A DNA stretch of 64,000 nt, taken from contig NZ_CP011770.1 of NCBI RefSeq assembly GCF_001028705.1, positions 499,501-563,500 of the forward strand, written 5' to 3'. The translations under genes and the position numbers were made by a program. This DNA comes from Croceicoccus naphthovorans. GTDB lineage: Bacteria > Pseudomonadota > Alphaproteobacteria > Sphingomonadales > Sphingomonadaceae. This document shows positions 25,724 to 34,823 of this stretch, piece by piece. Each line of letters begins with the position of its first letter. Within the stretch, counting starts at the first letter, position 1. The notes beneath the pieces were generated by a model that did not search any database, had not been told where the DNA came from, and saw only the letters and a list, made by a program, of their open reading frames with translations.

Positions 25724-27037
25724 TCAGAATTCGTAGCGGACGGCCATGCTGGCCGTCATGCGGTCGTAGTCGTTGAGTGCGAAATTGCTCCAGTTGCGGG
25801 AATAGGTCAGGCGCGGACGGACATAGATGTCATCGCTCAGCAACGCCTTCAGTCCCAGAGAGACATCGAGCTGTTCGTCCTTGCGCCTGGCAAGAAACAG
25901 CGGATCGGCGCGATCGTATCGCCGCACTTCACCGGCGATCCCGGCGACCAGGGCAAGCTTGCTCGCGACGGGTTGCTCGATGCCGAGATTGACCCGCGCA
26001 AAGTCGAAGGACAGGTGATCGCCCGCATCACGGCGGGTCTCTTCGTGTCCACCGGAGATGCTCGCGATAAAAGTGCGGCCGGCATAGGACGCGCCCACTC
26101 CGTATCGGTCGGCATCGCGCAAGGGATCGCCATCGAAGTTCAATCGGAAATACTCGGCCGAAAAACTCAGGGCCTCACCATTACCCAGGCGCTTTGTGTA
26201 TTGTCCGATGCCCCCCAGGCTGAGACGATAGCTATCACCGCCCAACCAGAATTGTTGTGCTTGTACAGAGAGGGAAAGAACGTCGCGGTTCGCCAGTGTG
26301 TGGCCGACGCCGGCTGTTCCGGTCACTGCCGCCTGGTCAAACGCACTGCTGTCGTAGTTTTCGCGCCAGTTGCCCAGCATTGAAGCGAACAGCCGGGTTT
26401 GCCTGGAAACCGCGGTAACTCCCGAGAGACCGCCGAGCACTTCGTGAAACGCCTTGCCCTGTTCACGCGCCCCCGTACCCAGGGTGCCTGGACCGAATGC
26501 TGCAAAAAGCGGGATCACGATCGTATCGTGATCGGTCGCGGCATTGATATTGCTGTCATAACCACCAGACACGTCAACAAAGCCGCTGACGCTGCTGCCA
26601 CCGCCGGTAATCTGCTTGTCATAGTCGCGCACGATACGATCGAACCGTTGGCGCACGGGATCGGGCAGGCTTGGGTCGTTCACCACCGTATCGAATTGCT
26701 CGCGCGCCGTATCGATATCGCCGGCCATGGCATAGACACGCGCCAGTTCCGCACGAGCCTGAGTATGCTCGGGGTTGGCGGCGAGGACACGCTGAAAGGC
26801 GAGTATGGCCTCGGCCTTGTGCCCGGAATCGGCGGCTGCAAGTCCAAAGATGTAGTTGAAGTCCGGATCGCTGCTGCGCGCCTCCAGCTGCGGCTTCAGC
26901 GTTCGATAGGCAGCATCGGATTGCCCGGTATTCTGCAGTTGCAGGGCCTGGCCGACCAGATCATCCATTTCCGCATGGGCGGGGTGAGCTGCAATCAACG
27001 CCAGCCCTGCCGAACTCAACAGCAATCGTTTAACCAC
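25724..27037 (-). CDS. Slam-like outer-membrane exporter (TPR domain plus beta-barrel)
   Basis: 437 residues from a GTG at 27037 with an AGGGGG ribosome site; signal peptide VKRLLLSSAGLALIAAHPAHA. Residues about 25-150 are TPR-like helices (YIFGLAAADSGHKAEAILAF, ARAELARVYAMAGDIDTA). From about 165 a beta-barrel follows, starting SSVSGFVDVSGGYDSNINAA, the strand-and-turn signature of the DUF560/surface lipoprotein assembly modifier barrel, and ending DRMTASMAVRYEF. Slam proteins move TbpB-like lipoproteins, or soluble haemophores such as HphA, across the outer membrane. The next gene, 14 bp downstream, carries TbpB-like units and is the obvious cargo. Confidence 0.8.
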   Translation of the reverse strand: MVKRLLLSSAGLALIAAHPAHAEMDDLVGQALQLQNTGQSDAAYRTLKPQLEARSSDPDFNYIFGLAAADSGHKAEAILAFQRVLAANPEHTQARAELARVYAMAGDIDTAREQFDTVVNDPSLPDPVRQRFDRIVRDYDKQITGGGSSVSGFVDVSGGYDSNINAATDHDTIVIPLFAAFGPGTLGTGAREQGKAFHEVLGGLSGVTAVSRQTRLFASMLGNWRENYDSSAFDQAAVTGTAGVGHTLANRDVLSLSVQAQQFWLGGDSYRLSLGGIGQYTKRLGNGEALSFSAEYFRLNFDGDPLRDADRYGVGASYAGRTFIASISGGHEETRRDAGDHLSFDFARVNLGIEQPVASKLALVAGIAGEVRRYDRADPLFLARRKDEQLDVSLGLKALLSDDIYVRPRLTYSRNWSNFALNDYDRMTASMAVRYEF

Positions 27038-27208
27038 CAATAACCCCCTGTGCAGAATGACCTTTTTACCTGCAGCATGCCTACTCACGCCCACCGGCCA
27101 GAGGTATCCCGCGTTTGCGGGATGGTGGTTGCCGATAATCTGAATGAGAATGGGCCGGGATCGCGGATTTTTCGCAATCCCGACACGTCCGAGACATCAA
27201 CTGGAATT

Positions 27209-28207
27209 ATGATGAAACCTGTTCGTCGCTTTCTTTGCTCCCTGCTTGTCGTTTTTGGTTTGGCCGCACAGCCTGCGTTCGCTGATGATGGCGCGGTGAA
27301 GATCAGGGACCGAAAGGTTCTCAATGGCCAGACCGAGGTGGCGGTCGCTGCATTCAATGTCGCATTTATCTTTGAATCGACAGATCAGATCCAGAAGACC
27401 GGCGGCCTCATGGGCGCTTTTGGAGGCGTGACGAAAGCCAAGAGCGAACTTGTCGGGGTCACGCCCGAGATTATGCAGGCTGTTGCTGACGCTGCTTACG
27501 TCGACTTCATGGCGAAGCTGGCAGCACGGAACATCACCACGGTTCCCGTCGACAGTCTGTTTGCGGATGCGAATATCCTTAAGGCGATCAACGGGACTGG
27601 CCCGCGCGAGATCAGGATCGAGCTTGAAAAGAAAAGCACCGGCGTTGCCACAGTGGTCAAGCCTTCGGCACTTCCCGGGCAGATTACCTTGCAGGGCGAT
27701 CTGAATGAGCGGCAAAGCCTCGGTTCATTCGGACGTGGTTTCAGTGAAAGCGGGCGGCAAGCGGCGATCAGGACCTATGTGAAGGAAAGCGGCATCCCGC
27801 TCGTCAGCGTGGTGTATCTGATCGACTTTTCGGACCAGAAGCGGCCCGGAGCGTTCAGCCTGAACGGGCTGAAGGTGAATGCAAATCTCTCGGTTGCTCC
27901 CAAGTTCTCGCGGATCACAGTGATTGGCTCGAAGGGACAGAGTGAGATCGTCTTGAACCAGGCAGTATCGGTCGATGGCGATTTCATCGAGCAAGCCGAC
28001 GCCACAGGCAATACCGAGAAGACCGCTCAAGCTGCGGCCAATGTTGGCGGAGGGCTTGCGGCTGCCATGGGCATCGGCACCCCGATGATTGGTAAAACGC
28101 GCAAATATGCCTTCAATGCCAAGCCGGGAAACTACGAAGAAGGCGCAGCGATGGCAGCAACACGGGCCAACGATGTGATGACTGACGCGCTTGTCAGCTT
28201 GCGCTGA
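27209..28207 (+). CDS. Hypothetical periplasmic protein
   Basis: 332 residues; start at ATG 27209 or 27212 because a signal peptide follows at once (KPVRRFLCSLLVVFGLAAQP, cleavage after AFA). The frame is open upstream to 27050 but that part is not coding-like. The mature protein has a mixed composition with a Gly-rich helix-like stretch near the C-terminus (AAANVGGGLAAAMGIGTPMIG). I do not recognise the family. It is divergent from the Slam-like gene, with starts about 170 bp apart, so shared control is possible. Confidence 0.7.
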   Translation: MMKPVRRFLCSLLVVFGLAAQPAFADDGAVKIRDRKVLNGQTEVAVAAFNVAFIFESTDQIQKTGGLMGAFGGVTKAKSELVGVTPEIMQAVADAAYVDFMAKLAARNITTVPVDSLFADANILKAINGTGPREIRIELEKKSTGVATVVKPSALPGQITLQGDLNERQSLGSFGRGFSESGRQAAIRTYVKESGIPLVSVVYLIDFSDQKRPGAFSLNGLKVNANLSVAPKFSRITVIGSKGQSEIVLNQAVSVDGDFIEQADATGNTEKTAQAAANVGGGLAAAMGIGTPMIGKTRKYAFNAKPGNYEEGAAMAATRANDVMTDALVSLR

Positions 28208-28294
28208 TGGCCGGCTCCTTGATTCATTCGGGTCCGGGCGGAACGATGTCAGGGCGGTAAGCGTCGATGGCTTCAACATGGTTGCCGCAGCGGT

Positions 28295-28714
28295 TCATCG
28301 CTTCAGATTGATTTGCGGGCGCAGTTCTGCAACCTTCGCCTTCAGACTGGCGATGCACAGGGCAATTGTGAGGCTTTGATGTTGGGCGGTCCAGAAGCCT
28401 TCGGGGCCAGTCACGCTGACAATTCCTCCCTCTATGTCGATCCAATGTCCTGCCGGAGGCAGTGTCGCGGCGGCGCGCCAGGTGTCGGAATAGCGCAGTG
28501 CGCGAACATGCGAGCCGTCGGCGGCTTGCCAGATGCCGGGCTCCAGGTTGCGAAGTTCATTGAGCGCAGGAAAAACTGCAAAGGCGATCGTTGCATCGAG
28601 CTCGCGACTTGTCGAACGCGCACCGCGACAAGCCGCGATCGCTTGCGCCAGCATGCTGTGGTGACTTGGGAGTTTCCGGATTGTCCGGTTGCAATCGTCG
28701 GTCACGATGGTCAC
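28295..28714 (-). CDS. Hypothetical protein of about 139 residues
   Basis: GTG start at 28714 with AGGA six bases upstream; a longer frame to 28789 would overlap the peroxiredoxin gene. Soluble, with RTIRKLPSHHSMLAQAIAACR near the N-terminus and a compact C-terminal part containing GHWIDIEGGIVSVTGPEGFW. No family recognised. It follows the peroxiredoxin gene on the same strand after about 50 bp and may be co-transcribed. Confidence 0.55.
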   Translation of the reverse strand: MTIVTDDCNRTIRKLPSHHSMLAQAIAACRGARSTSRELDATIAFAVFPALNELRNLEPGIWQAADGSHVRALRYSDTWRAAATLPPAGHWIDIEGGIVSVTGPEGFWTAQHQSLTIALCIASLKAKVAELRPQINLKR

Positions 28715-28763
28715 GGAACATCCTGGGCGGCTGCGCCAGGTTGTGGCCCGTCGTTGTCCGGTC

Positions 28764-29405
28764 TCATCTCTCGGATGCTTGCAGATCAACCATTCGCAGA
28801 TAGGGCTTCAGAGTCCTGAACCCTTGCGGGAACTGACGCTGTGCTTCCTCGTCTGAGAGTTTTGGCGATATAACGACCTCGTCACCCGGAGACCAGTTGA
28901 CCGGAGTCGCGATGCTGCGCGCATCCGTCAGCTGCAAGCTGTCGATGGCGCGTAGAATCTCTGCGAAATTGCGCCCGGTGCTGGGCGGATAGGTGAGGAT
29001 GAGCCGGACCTTTTTTGAAGGATCGATGACGAAGACCGAGCGCACGGTAAGGGTAGGATCGCTTTGGGGGTGGATCATGCCGTAAAGTGTGGAGACAAAG
29101 CTGTCCGGATCCGCGATCATCGGGAAGTTCAACGCGGTGCCCTGGGTCTCCTCGATATCGAGTTCCCATTTGCGGTGCGCTTCGAGCGGATCGACCGAGA
29201 GCCCGATAGGCTTGACGTTGCGCTTTTCCCATTCGGCACGCAGCTTCGCCACTTCTCCAAGCTCAGTGGTGCAGACTGGAGTGAAATTCTTGGGATGGCT
29301 GAACAGCACCCCCCAGCTCGATCCGAGCCAGTCGTGAAAATGGATGCGACCGTGCGTGCTGTCCTGTTCAAAGTCTGGTGCAATCTGCCCGAGCTGGATG
29401 GCCAT
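28764..29405 (-). CDS. 1-Cys peroxiredoxin (Prx6/AhpC-TSA family)
   Basis: 213 residues; ATG at 29405 preceded by GGAGGAA six bases away. Active-site peroxidatic cysteine in HPKNFTPVCTTELGEVAKL (about residue 47), with the TxxC form of the family and a catalytic arginine in LTVRSVFVID. The long C-terminal arm (SPGDEVVISPKLSDEEAQRQ) and absence of a resolving cysteine place it in the Prx6 group. It reduces H2O2 and organic hydroperoxides in the cytoplasm. It is divergent from the LysR gene, fitting stress linked to sulfur metabolism. Confidence 0.92.
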   Translation of the reverse strand: MAIQLGQIAPDFEQDSTHGRIHFHDWLGSSWGVLFSHPKNFTPVCTTELGEVAKLRAEWEKRNVKPIGLSVDPLEAHRKWELDIEETQGTALNFPMIADPDSFVSTLYGMIHPQSDPTLTVRSVFVIDPSKKVRLILTYPPSTGRNFAEILRAIDSLQLTDARSIATPVNWSPGDEVVISPKLSDEEAQRQFPQGFRTLKPYLRMVDLQASER

Positions 29406-29675
29406 CGATTCCTCCGTTATCTCGGTTACAACGTGGATCAATCACGGTTCGCAAACAAACGAATATTATATATGAATGAAAGCAATATTTTTACTGGATA
29501 GAGGGAGGACATCCTGGGGATCTGCGTTGCGATATCGTCGGGTTGGCCTGCATACATGCAGCGCGCTCCGAAACCACCTCCGTATTGCCTGCAACCTTGC
29601 CCCTTCAGGGTCGCTTGCCTATGATCCATGCAGATTTTGAATGTATTACTCTTTTTACCGCAAGGATTATGCTGC

Positions 29676-30524
29676 GTGGATGTCGCGATCGCCCGGACAT
29701 TTCTGGAAGTGGTGAAAACGGGCAGTTTTGTCGGTGCCGCTGCCAATCTCAATCTCACGCAAACCGCTGTCAGCGCCCGCATTCGCGTTCTTGAAGAACA
29801 ACTCGATCAACAGGTCTTTATACGCAACAAGGCAGGAGCGAAGCTGACGCCTGCCGGCGAGCAATTCCAACGCTTTGCCACTACGCTCGTGCAGGTCTGG
29901 GCGCGCGCGCAGCGCGCGGTTGCGCTGCCGCCGGGTCGCGAGACGGTTGTATCCGTAGGCGCCGAACTCAGTCTGTGGAATCCCCTCCTGAGGCACTGGC
30001 TGCTGTGGATGCGGCGCGAGTGCGCCGAGATCGCAATCCGCACCCAGATCGATACATCGGAGCGCCTGATGGGGCAGGTACAGGACGGGTCTCTCGACCT
30101 TGCGGTCATCTATGCGGCGCCGAGCCGGCCCGGCGTCATTGCCGAATTGCTGTTCGAGGAAAAACTGGTCCTCGCCAGAACCACGCCGACCACTACCGAA
30201 CTGACGCCGCAAGATCATGTGCAGATCGATTGGGGGGATGAGTTCGCCGCCAGCTATCAGGCTGCCTTTCCCGATCAGCCCAATGCGGTGCTGTCGATCA
30301 GCTATGGGCCGCTGGCCCTGGAATATATTCTGGCGACGGGTGGCAGCGGTTATTTCCGCAAAGGCTTTATCCGCACCTACCTTGAAGAAGGGCGTCTGGC
30401 GCTGGTTCCCGGCAGTCCGGAGTTTTCCTATTCGGCCTATGCGGTGCATTCGACGAAGGCGGATCCGGGCGTCATGGATCGCGTTCGTGCCGGCCTGCAC
30501 GATGCGGCGAGGATCGCGGTATGA
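29676..30524 (+). CDS. LysR-family transcriptional regulator
   Basis: 282 residues from the GTG at 29676 (AGGA nine bases upstream). N-terminal HTH of the LysR type: ARTFLEVVKTGSFVGAAANL, TQTAVSARIRVLEEQLDQQV, FIRNKAGAKLTPAG. The effector-binding domain follows from about residue 90. The gene stop overlaps the start of the ferritin-like gene by 4 bp, and cysJI lie 780 bp downstream, so control of sulfur assimilation is a plausible role. A TTGC-N9-GCAA site in front of cysJ is a candidate operator. Confidence 0.88.
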   Translation: MDVAIARTFLEVVKTGSFVGAAANLNLTQTAVSARIRVLEEQLDQQVFIRNKAGAKLTPAGEQFQRFATTLVQVWARAQRAVALPPGRETVVSVGAELSLWNPLLRHWLLWMRRECAEIAIRTQIDTSERLMGQVQDGSLDLAVIYAAPSRPGVIAELLFEEKLVLARTTPTTTELTPQDHVQIDWGDEFAASYQAAFPDQPNAVLSISYGPLALEYILATGGSGYFRKGFIRTYLEEGRLALVPGSPEFSYSAYAVHSTKADPGVMDRVRAGLHDAARIAV

Positions 30525-31009
30525 CGAAACAACCATCTTCTCCGGTTTGCTATGCGGCGGAAGCCTCCGATACCTATATGGGATATGCCGATCGCGACGA
30601 GATCCTGGAGGCGCTGAACGAACTTCTCGAAGCTGAACGGGCCGGTGCTCGTGTGGCACTGAAAAGCAGCAAGGCAGCACCGGCTGACTATTCCCGATTG
30701 ATGCAGGACGTCCAGAAGGACGAAGCGCATTGGTGCGCCATGCTGACACGGCAAATCCGACGCCTCGATGGTGTTCCTTCGCGCAAGACAGGTGCGTTTC
30801 TCGGCAAGGCGATGGCGATACCGGAGCCGTTTGAGCGACTTGCGTTCCTCAATCGCGGCCAGGCATGGGTGATCCGCAAGCTCGAAACGCTGATGCCGCG
30901 CGTCCGCGATGACGCGCTCCATGCAGACCTCAAGGCAATGGCGGACAAGCACCGGGAAAATGTCGAACTTGCCGATGCGCTTCTCGGCGGTCGGGGGCAC
31001 GACGCCTGA
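30521..31009 (+). CDS. Ferritin-like helical-bundle protein (DUF6306-like)
   Basis: 162 residues, almost entirely helical, with paired acidic/His positions typical of ferritin-like bundles: ALNELLEAERAGARVAL, then DVQKDEAHWCAMLTRQI (the E-x-x-W/H spacing of a diiron helix), and MADKHRENVELADALL. I believe it belongs to DUF6306. It overlaps the LysR gene by 4 bp and precedes cysJI. Function is unknown; an iron- or sulfide-related role in siroheme-dependent sulfite reduction would be conjecture. Confidence 0.68.
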   Translation: MTKQPSSPVCYAAEASDTYMGYADRDEILEALNELLEAERAGARVALKSSKAAPADYSRLMQDVQKDEAHWCAMLTRQIRRLDGVPSRKTGAFLGKAMAIPEPFERLAFLNRGQAWVIRKLETLMPRVRDDALHADLKAMADKHRENVELADALLGGRGHDA

Positions 31010-31141
31010 TTTGTTTAAACTCAAGCGAACCATCGGCCATCTCGCCAGTCACACGAACGTGGACCATTCCCGGAATTGCACTCACGGTGGCCAACCATTT
31101 GCTTTGGCTGCAGGCCCAGAGCCGGGAATGATATGAATATA

Positions 31142-31160
31142 ATTGCGTTGAAATAGCAAT
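31142..31160. promoter_or_regulatory. LysR-type candidate operator upstream of cysJ
   Basis: ATTGCGTTGAAATAGCAAT: arms ATTGC/GCAAT around nine bases, fitting the T-N11-A LysR pattern in an AT-rich segment 140 bp before cysJ. The rest of the 290-bp gap (31010-31299) shows one long-range pair, CATTCCCGG with CCGGGAATG 47 bases apart, and no gene. Confidence 0.4.
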
Positions 31161-31299
31161 AATACTCGTTTGCCTTATGATCCTGCAAGCGGGACAACGG
31201 TCAGTGTGAACTGAAACGCTTCTGACGGCGCTCCTGGAAGGTCTTGTCGATCAAGCCGCTGCGTTGCGAGGAATGTGCGGCTTCGAGGGCAGAACAGCA

Positions 31300-33096
31300 A
31301 TGAAGACGAATGAGGCGCCCGGGGGTCCGTTGACCCCGGAGCAATGGCGATTGGTGAACCAGCTCGCCCAATCGCTCAAACCGGCGCAAGCGGGTTGGCT
31401 CGGTGCCTATTTTGCCGGGCTGGACGCCGGCCTGCGATTACCCTCGTCGCAGGCCGGTTCGTTCATGGCAGACGTGGGTCGGAAGCTTACGATCCTCTAT
31501 GGCACCGAAACCGGCAATGCAGCCGAACTGGCGCGTGGCCTCGCCGCGGCGGTTGGCGCAAAAGGGATCGAATGCAGCCTGTCCGACATGGCCGATTACA
31601 AGGTGAGGCAACTCGCCCAGGAAGACGACCTGCTGATTATCGTCAGCACATATGGCGAAGGCGATCCCCCGCAACCGGCGACGGGCTTCTTCGAGTTTGT
31701 CGAAGGCCGCAAGGCGCCCAAGCTCGACGGGAAACGCTTTGCCCTCCTGGCGCTGGGCGATTCGACCTATGAGTTCTACTGCGAGGCCGGCAAACGGCTC
31801 GACCGCAGGTTCGAGGAACTTGGCGCGGAAAGACTCATTCCCCGTATCGATTGTGATATCGACTACGAGGATGCGGCCGAAGCGTGGATGGCGACGATCA
31901 TCGACAAGATCGCCGCTGAGGCGGGATCGGGCGCTAGCCCCGCAGCAGGCGTGTCTTCGCCTACTGCGCCTGCAACAGTTCATGACAAGCGCAATCCGTT
32001 CTCGGCGACCGTCATCGACAATATCGCTATCGTCGGACGCGGCTCGACCAAGGAGACTCGCCATATCGAGTTCTCGCTCGAAGGATCGGGGCTGGTCTAC
32101 GAGCCGGGCGATGCGCTGGGAATCGCCGCGAGTAACGATCCCGGCGTCGTATCCGCGCTGATCGACGCGCTGGCGCTGCAACCCGATGCCGAGTTCGAAC
32201 ACAAGGGTCAGGCCGCGAAGTTGGCGGAAGCGCTCACGCACCGTTTCGAGATCACCACGGCCACACCGCGTTTTCTCGACTACTGGGCGCTGCTGAGCGA
32301 AGCCGATGCCCTCAAGCAATTGCTGCACGAAGACCGGTCGGGTGAACGTTCGGTCTTTTTGCATACACACCATATCATCGACATCGTCCGCCGTTTCCCC
32401 GTGGCGGATATCATGCCGCAGGGTCTCGTCTCCGCACTTCGTCCCTTGCAACCGCGTCTCTACTCTCTTGCATCGAGTCATGCCGCGGTCCCCGAGGAAG
32501 CACACCTGACCGTGGCGCCAGTGCGCTATGATCTGCATGACGAGGCGCGCTGCGGCGTAGTATCTGGCCTGCTTGCGGATCGCGCGGAACCTGACACGGT
32601 GCTGCCGGTCTATATCCAGAGCAATCCGCATTTCCGCCTCCCGGGAGACGATGCACCGATTATCATGATCGGTGCCGGCACAGGTGTCGCGCCCTATCGC
32701 GCCTTCCTGCAGGAACGCGAGGTCAGGGGTGCGGCAGGCAAGAGCTGGCTTTTCTTCGGCGAGCGCAATTTTCGCAGCGACTTTCTTTATCAGACCGAAT
32801 GGCAGGGCTGGCTGAAGGATGGGACGCTCGGTCGGATGGATGTCGCCTTTTCGCGCGATGGCAATGAGAAGGTCTATGTCCAGCAGCGCATGAAAGAGCA
32901 GAGCCGGGACATCTTCGCGTGGCTGGAAGAGGGCGCACACGTCTATGTTTGCGGCGATGCGAGCAATCTTGCCCCTGATGTTCACGAAGCCCTGACAGAT
33001 ATTGTCGCAAGCGAAGCACGAACGGGCCGCGAGGCGGCGGAGGACTATGTCCGCTCGCTCCAATCCGACCACCGCTATCAGCGCGACGTTTACTGA
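31300..33096 (+). CDS. cysJ: Sulfite reductase flavoprotein (alpha) subunit
   Basis: 598-residue diflavin reductase. Flavodoxin domain at about 55-205 (ILYGTETGNAAELARGLAAA, IIVSTYGEGDPPQPATGFFE). FAD-binding domain with RPLQPRLYSLASSHAAVP (the R-x-Y-S motif), and NADPH domain with PIIMIGAGTGVAPYRAFLQE and HVYVCGDASNLAPDVHEAL. The C-terminus ends with an aromatic (RDVY), as in CysJ. It passes electrons from NADPH through FAD and FMN to CysI for six-electron reduction of sulfite to sulfide. cysI follows 12 bp later. The first ATG of the frame (31264 region) lacks support; 31300 fits the domain start. Confidence 0.94.
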   Translation: MKTNEAPGGPLTPEQWRLVNQLAQSLKPAQAGWLGAYFAGLDAGLRLPSSQAGSFMADVGRKLTILYGTETGNAAELARGLAAAVGAKGIECSLSDMADYKVRQLAQEDDLLIIVSTYGEGDPPQPATGFFEFVEGRKAPKLDGKRFALLALGDSTYEFYCEAGKRLDRRFEELGAERLIPRIDCDIDYEDAAEAWMATIIDKIAAEAGSGASPAAGVSSPTAPATVHDKRNPFSATVIDNIAIVGRGSTKETRHIEFSLEGSGLVYEPGDALGIAASNDPGVVSALIDALALQPDAEFEHKGQAAKLAEALTHRFEITTATPRFLDYWALLSEADALKQLLHEDRSGERSVFLHTHHIIDIVRRFPVADIMPQGLVSALRPLQPRLYSLASSHAAVPEEAHLTVAPVRYDLHDEARCGVVSGLLADRAEPDTVLPVYIQSNPHFRLPGDDAPIIMIGAGTGVAPYRAFLQEREVRGAAGKSWLFFGERNFRSDFLYQTEWQGWLKDGTLGRMDVAFSRDGNEKVYVQQRMKEQSRDIFAWLEEGAHVYVCGDASNLAPDVHEALTDIVASEARTGREAAEDYVRSLQSDHRYQRDVY

Positions 33097-33107
33097 AAGT
33101 GTGCCCC

Positions 33108-34823
33108 ATGACCAACGAGACCATCGATCGTAGCCGCGACCTGTCCCAACCCCTCGACCGGCTTGGGCCGGATGAGAGCATGAAAGACAGGAGCGATTAT
33201 CTGCGCGGTAGTATCTGTGAGGGGTTGCTCGACCGGATAACCGGTGCGGTGCCATCGGACGATGATGTCAAGCTGATGAAGTTTCATGGGATCTATCAGC
33301 AGGACGACCGCGATGTGCGTGACGAGCGTCGCCGCCAGAAGCTGGAGCCTGCTTACCAGTTCATGATCCGTGTGCGACTGCCGGGCGGAGTCTGCAGTCC
33401 GGCGCAATGGCTGAAGCTCGATGAGCTTGCGCGTGCCCATGGCGGCGAAACCTTGCGCATCACCACCCGTCAGACTTTCCAGTTTCACTGGGTTCTCAAG
33501 GACAGCTTGCGACCGATCATTCAGGGCCTGCACGACACCTTGCTGGATACGGTCGCCGCCTGCGGCGATGACAGCCGCGGGGTGATGTGCACGGTCGATC
33601 CGCAGAGCTCGCAATTCCATGCAGACGTGGCGGCAATGGCCAAGCGTGTCAGCGATCATGTGATTCCGAAGACGCGCGCCTATCATGAAATCTGGTATGG
33701 CGACGAGCGCGTGGCTTCCTCGGAGCCGGAAGAGCCTTTCTACGGCCGGACCTATATGCCGCGCAAATTCAAGATCGGCTTCGCGCTGCCGCCATCCAAC
33801 GACATTGATGTCTACACGCAGGATCTCGGTTTTATCGCCATTGGCGGCCCGGGTGGTCTGGAAGGCTTCAACGTCGTCATCGGCGGCGGCATGGGGCGCA
33901 CCGATCAGGCACCCGAAACCTATCCGCGGCTCGCCAGCCTTGTCGGCTTCGTTCCGGTGGATCGGGTCATTGCCTGCGCCGACGCCGTTATGGCCGTCCA
34001 GCGCGATTATGGCGACCGCAAGGATCGTCTGCGTGCACGATTCAAATACACCATCGACGACAAGGGTCTGGACTGGATCAAGGCATGCATTGAAGAGAGG
34101 ATGGGCACCCACTTTGATGAGGCGCGTCCCTTCGAGTTTGCGTCGAACGGCGACAGCTATGGCTGGAATTCCACACCGGACGGGCGCCATCACCGGACAG
34201 TCTTCATCCGGAGCGGACGGCTTGATCTGAAGCTGCTCGATGCCTTCCGCGATATTGCGCGTATTCATCGTGGAACGTTCCGCATGACACCCAACCAGAA
34301 TGTCATCATCGCCGGCGTTCGAACGGACGATCGCGCCGCGATCGATGCCTTGCTGGCAGAATACGGGCTTGGTGCGGAAAATGTCTCGCCGTTTCGACGC
34401 AATGCCATCTCGTGCGTTGCCTTCCCGACCTGTGGTCTCGCGATGGCCGAGAGTGAGCGCTATCTGCCGGCTCTGATGGAGAACGTCGAGGAAATCCTCG
34501 ACCGGCATGGGTTGGCCGATGAACCGATTACGCTGAGGATGAGCGGTTGCCCCAATGGCTGTTCGCGGCCCTATATTGCCGAGATAGGACTGACGGGTCG
34601 CGCGCCAGGCAAATACAATCTCTATCTCGGCGGTGGCTTCCATGGGGAGCGCCTGAACCGGATGATCCGCGAGAATATCAACGTAGGCGAAATCCTCGAA
34701 GTTCTCGACGAGACTCTAGGCCGCTACGCTCGCGAACGCGAACCGGGCGAACGTTTCGGAGATTTCACGGTCCGCGCCGGCATTGTGCGCGCGGTTACTG
34801 AAGGACGATTGTTCAATGAGTGA
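33108..34823 (+). CDS. cysI: Sulfite reductase hemoprotein (beta) subunit
   Basis: 571 residues with both halves of the sulfite/nitrite reductase fold. Siroheme and 4Fe-4S ligand cysteines are in CVAFPTCGLAMAESE and MSGCPNGCSRPY (about residues 430-490). Substrate-binding arginines are in LRITTRQTFQFHW and GTFRMTPNQNVIIAG. Works with CysJ in assimilatory sulfite reduction in the cytoplasm. ATG 33108 and GTG 33099 are both possible starts. Its stop overlaps the start of the next gene (34816), so the operon continues into the thiolyase gene. Confidence 0.95.
   Translation: MTNETIDRSRDLSQPLDRLGPDESMKDRSDYLRGSICEGLLDRITGAVPSDDDVKLMKFHGIYQQDDRDVRDERRRQKLEPAYQFMIRVRLPGGVCSPAQWLKLDELARAHGGETLRITTRQTFQFHWVLKDSLRPIIQGLHDTLLDTVAACGDDSRGVMCTVDPQSSQFHADVAAMAKRVSDHVIPKTRAYHEIWYGDERVASSEPEEPFYGRTYMPRKFKIGFALPPSNDIDVYTQDLGFIAIGGPGGLEGFNVVIGGGMGRTDQAPETYPRLASLVGFVPVDRVIACADAVMAVQRDYGDRKDRLRARFKYTIDDKGLDWIKACIEERMGTHFDEARPFEFASNGDSYGWNSTPDGRHHRTVFIRSGRLDLKLLDAFRDIARIHRGTFRMTPNQNVIIAGVRTDDRAAIDALLAEYGLGAENVSPFRRNAISCVAFPTCGLAMAESERYLPALMENVEEILDRHGLADEPITLRMSGCPNGCSRPYIAEIGLTGRAPGKYNLYLGGGFHGERLNRMIRENINVGEILEVLDETLGRYAREREPGERFGDFTVRAGIVRAVTEGRLFNE

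Noticed and set aside
31438..33255. 605-codon minus-strand open frame
   Set aside because: Antisense shadow of cysJ; G+C-rich codons keep the opposite strand open and it carries no domain.
33090..34643. 517-codon minus-strand open frame
   Set aside because: Antisense shadow of cysI; no recognisable motif.
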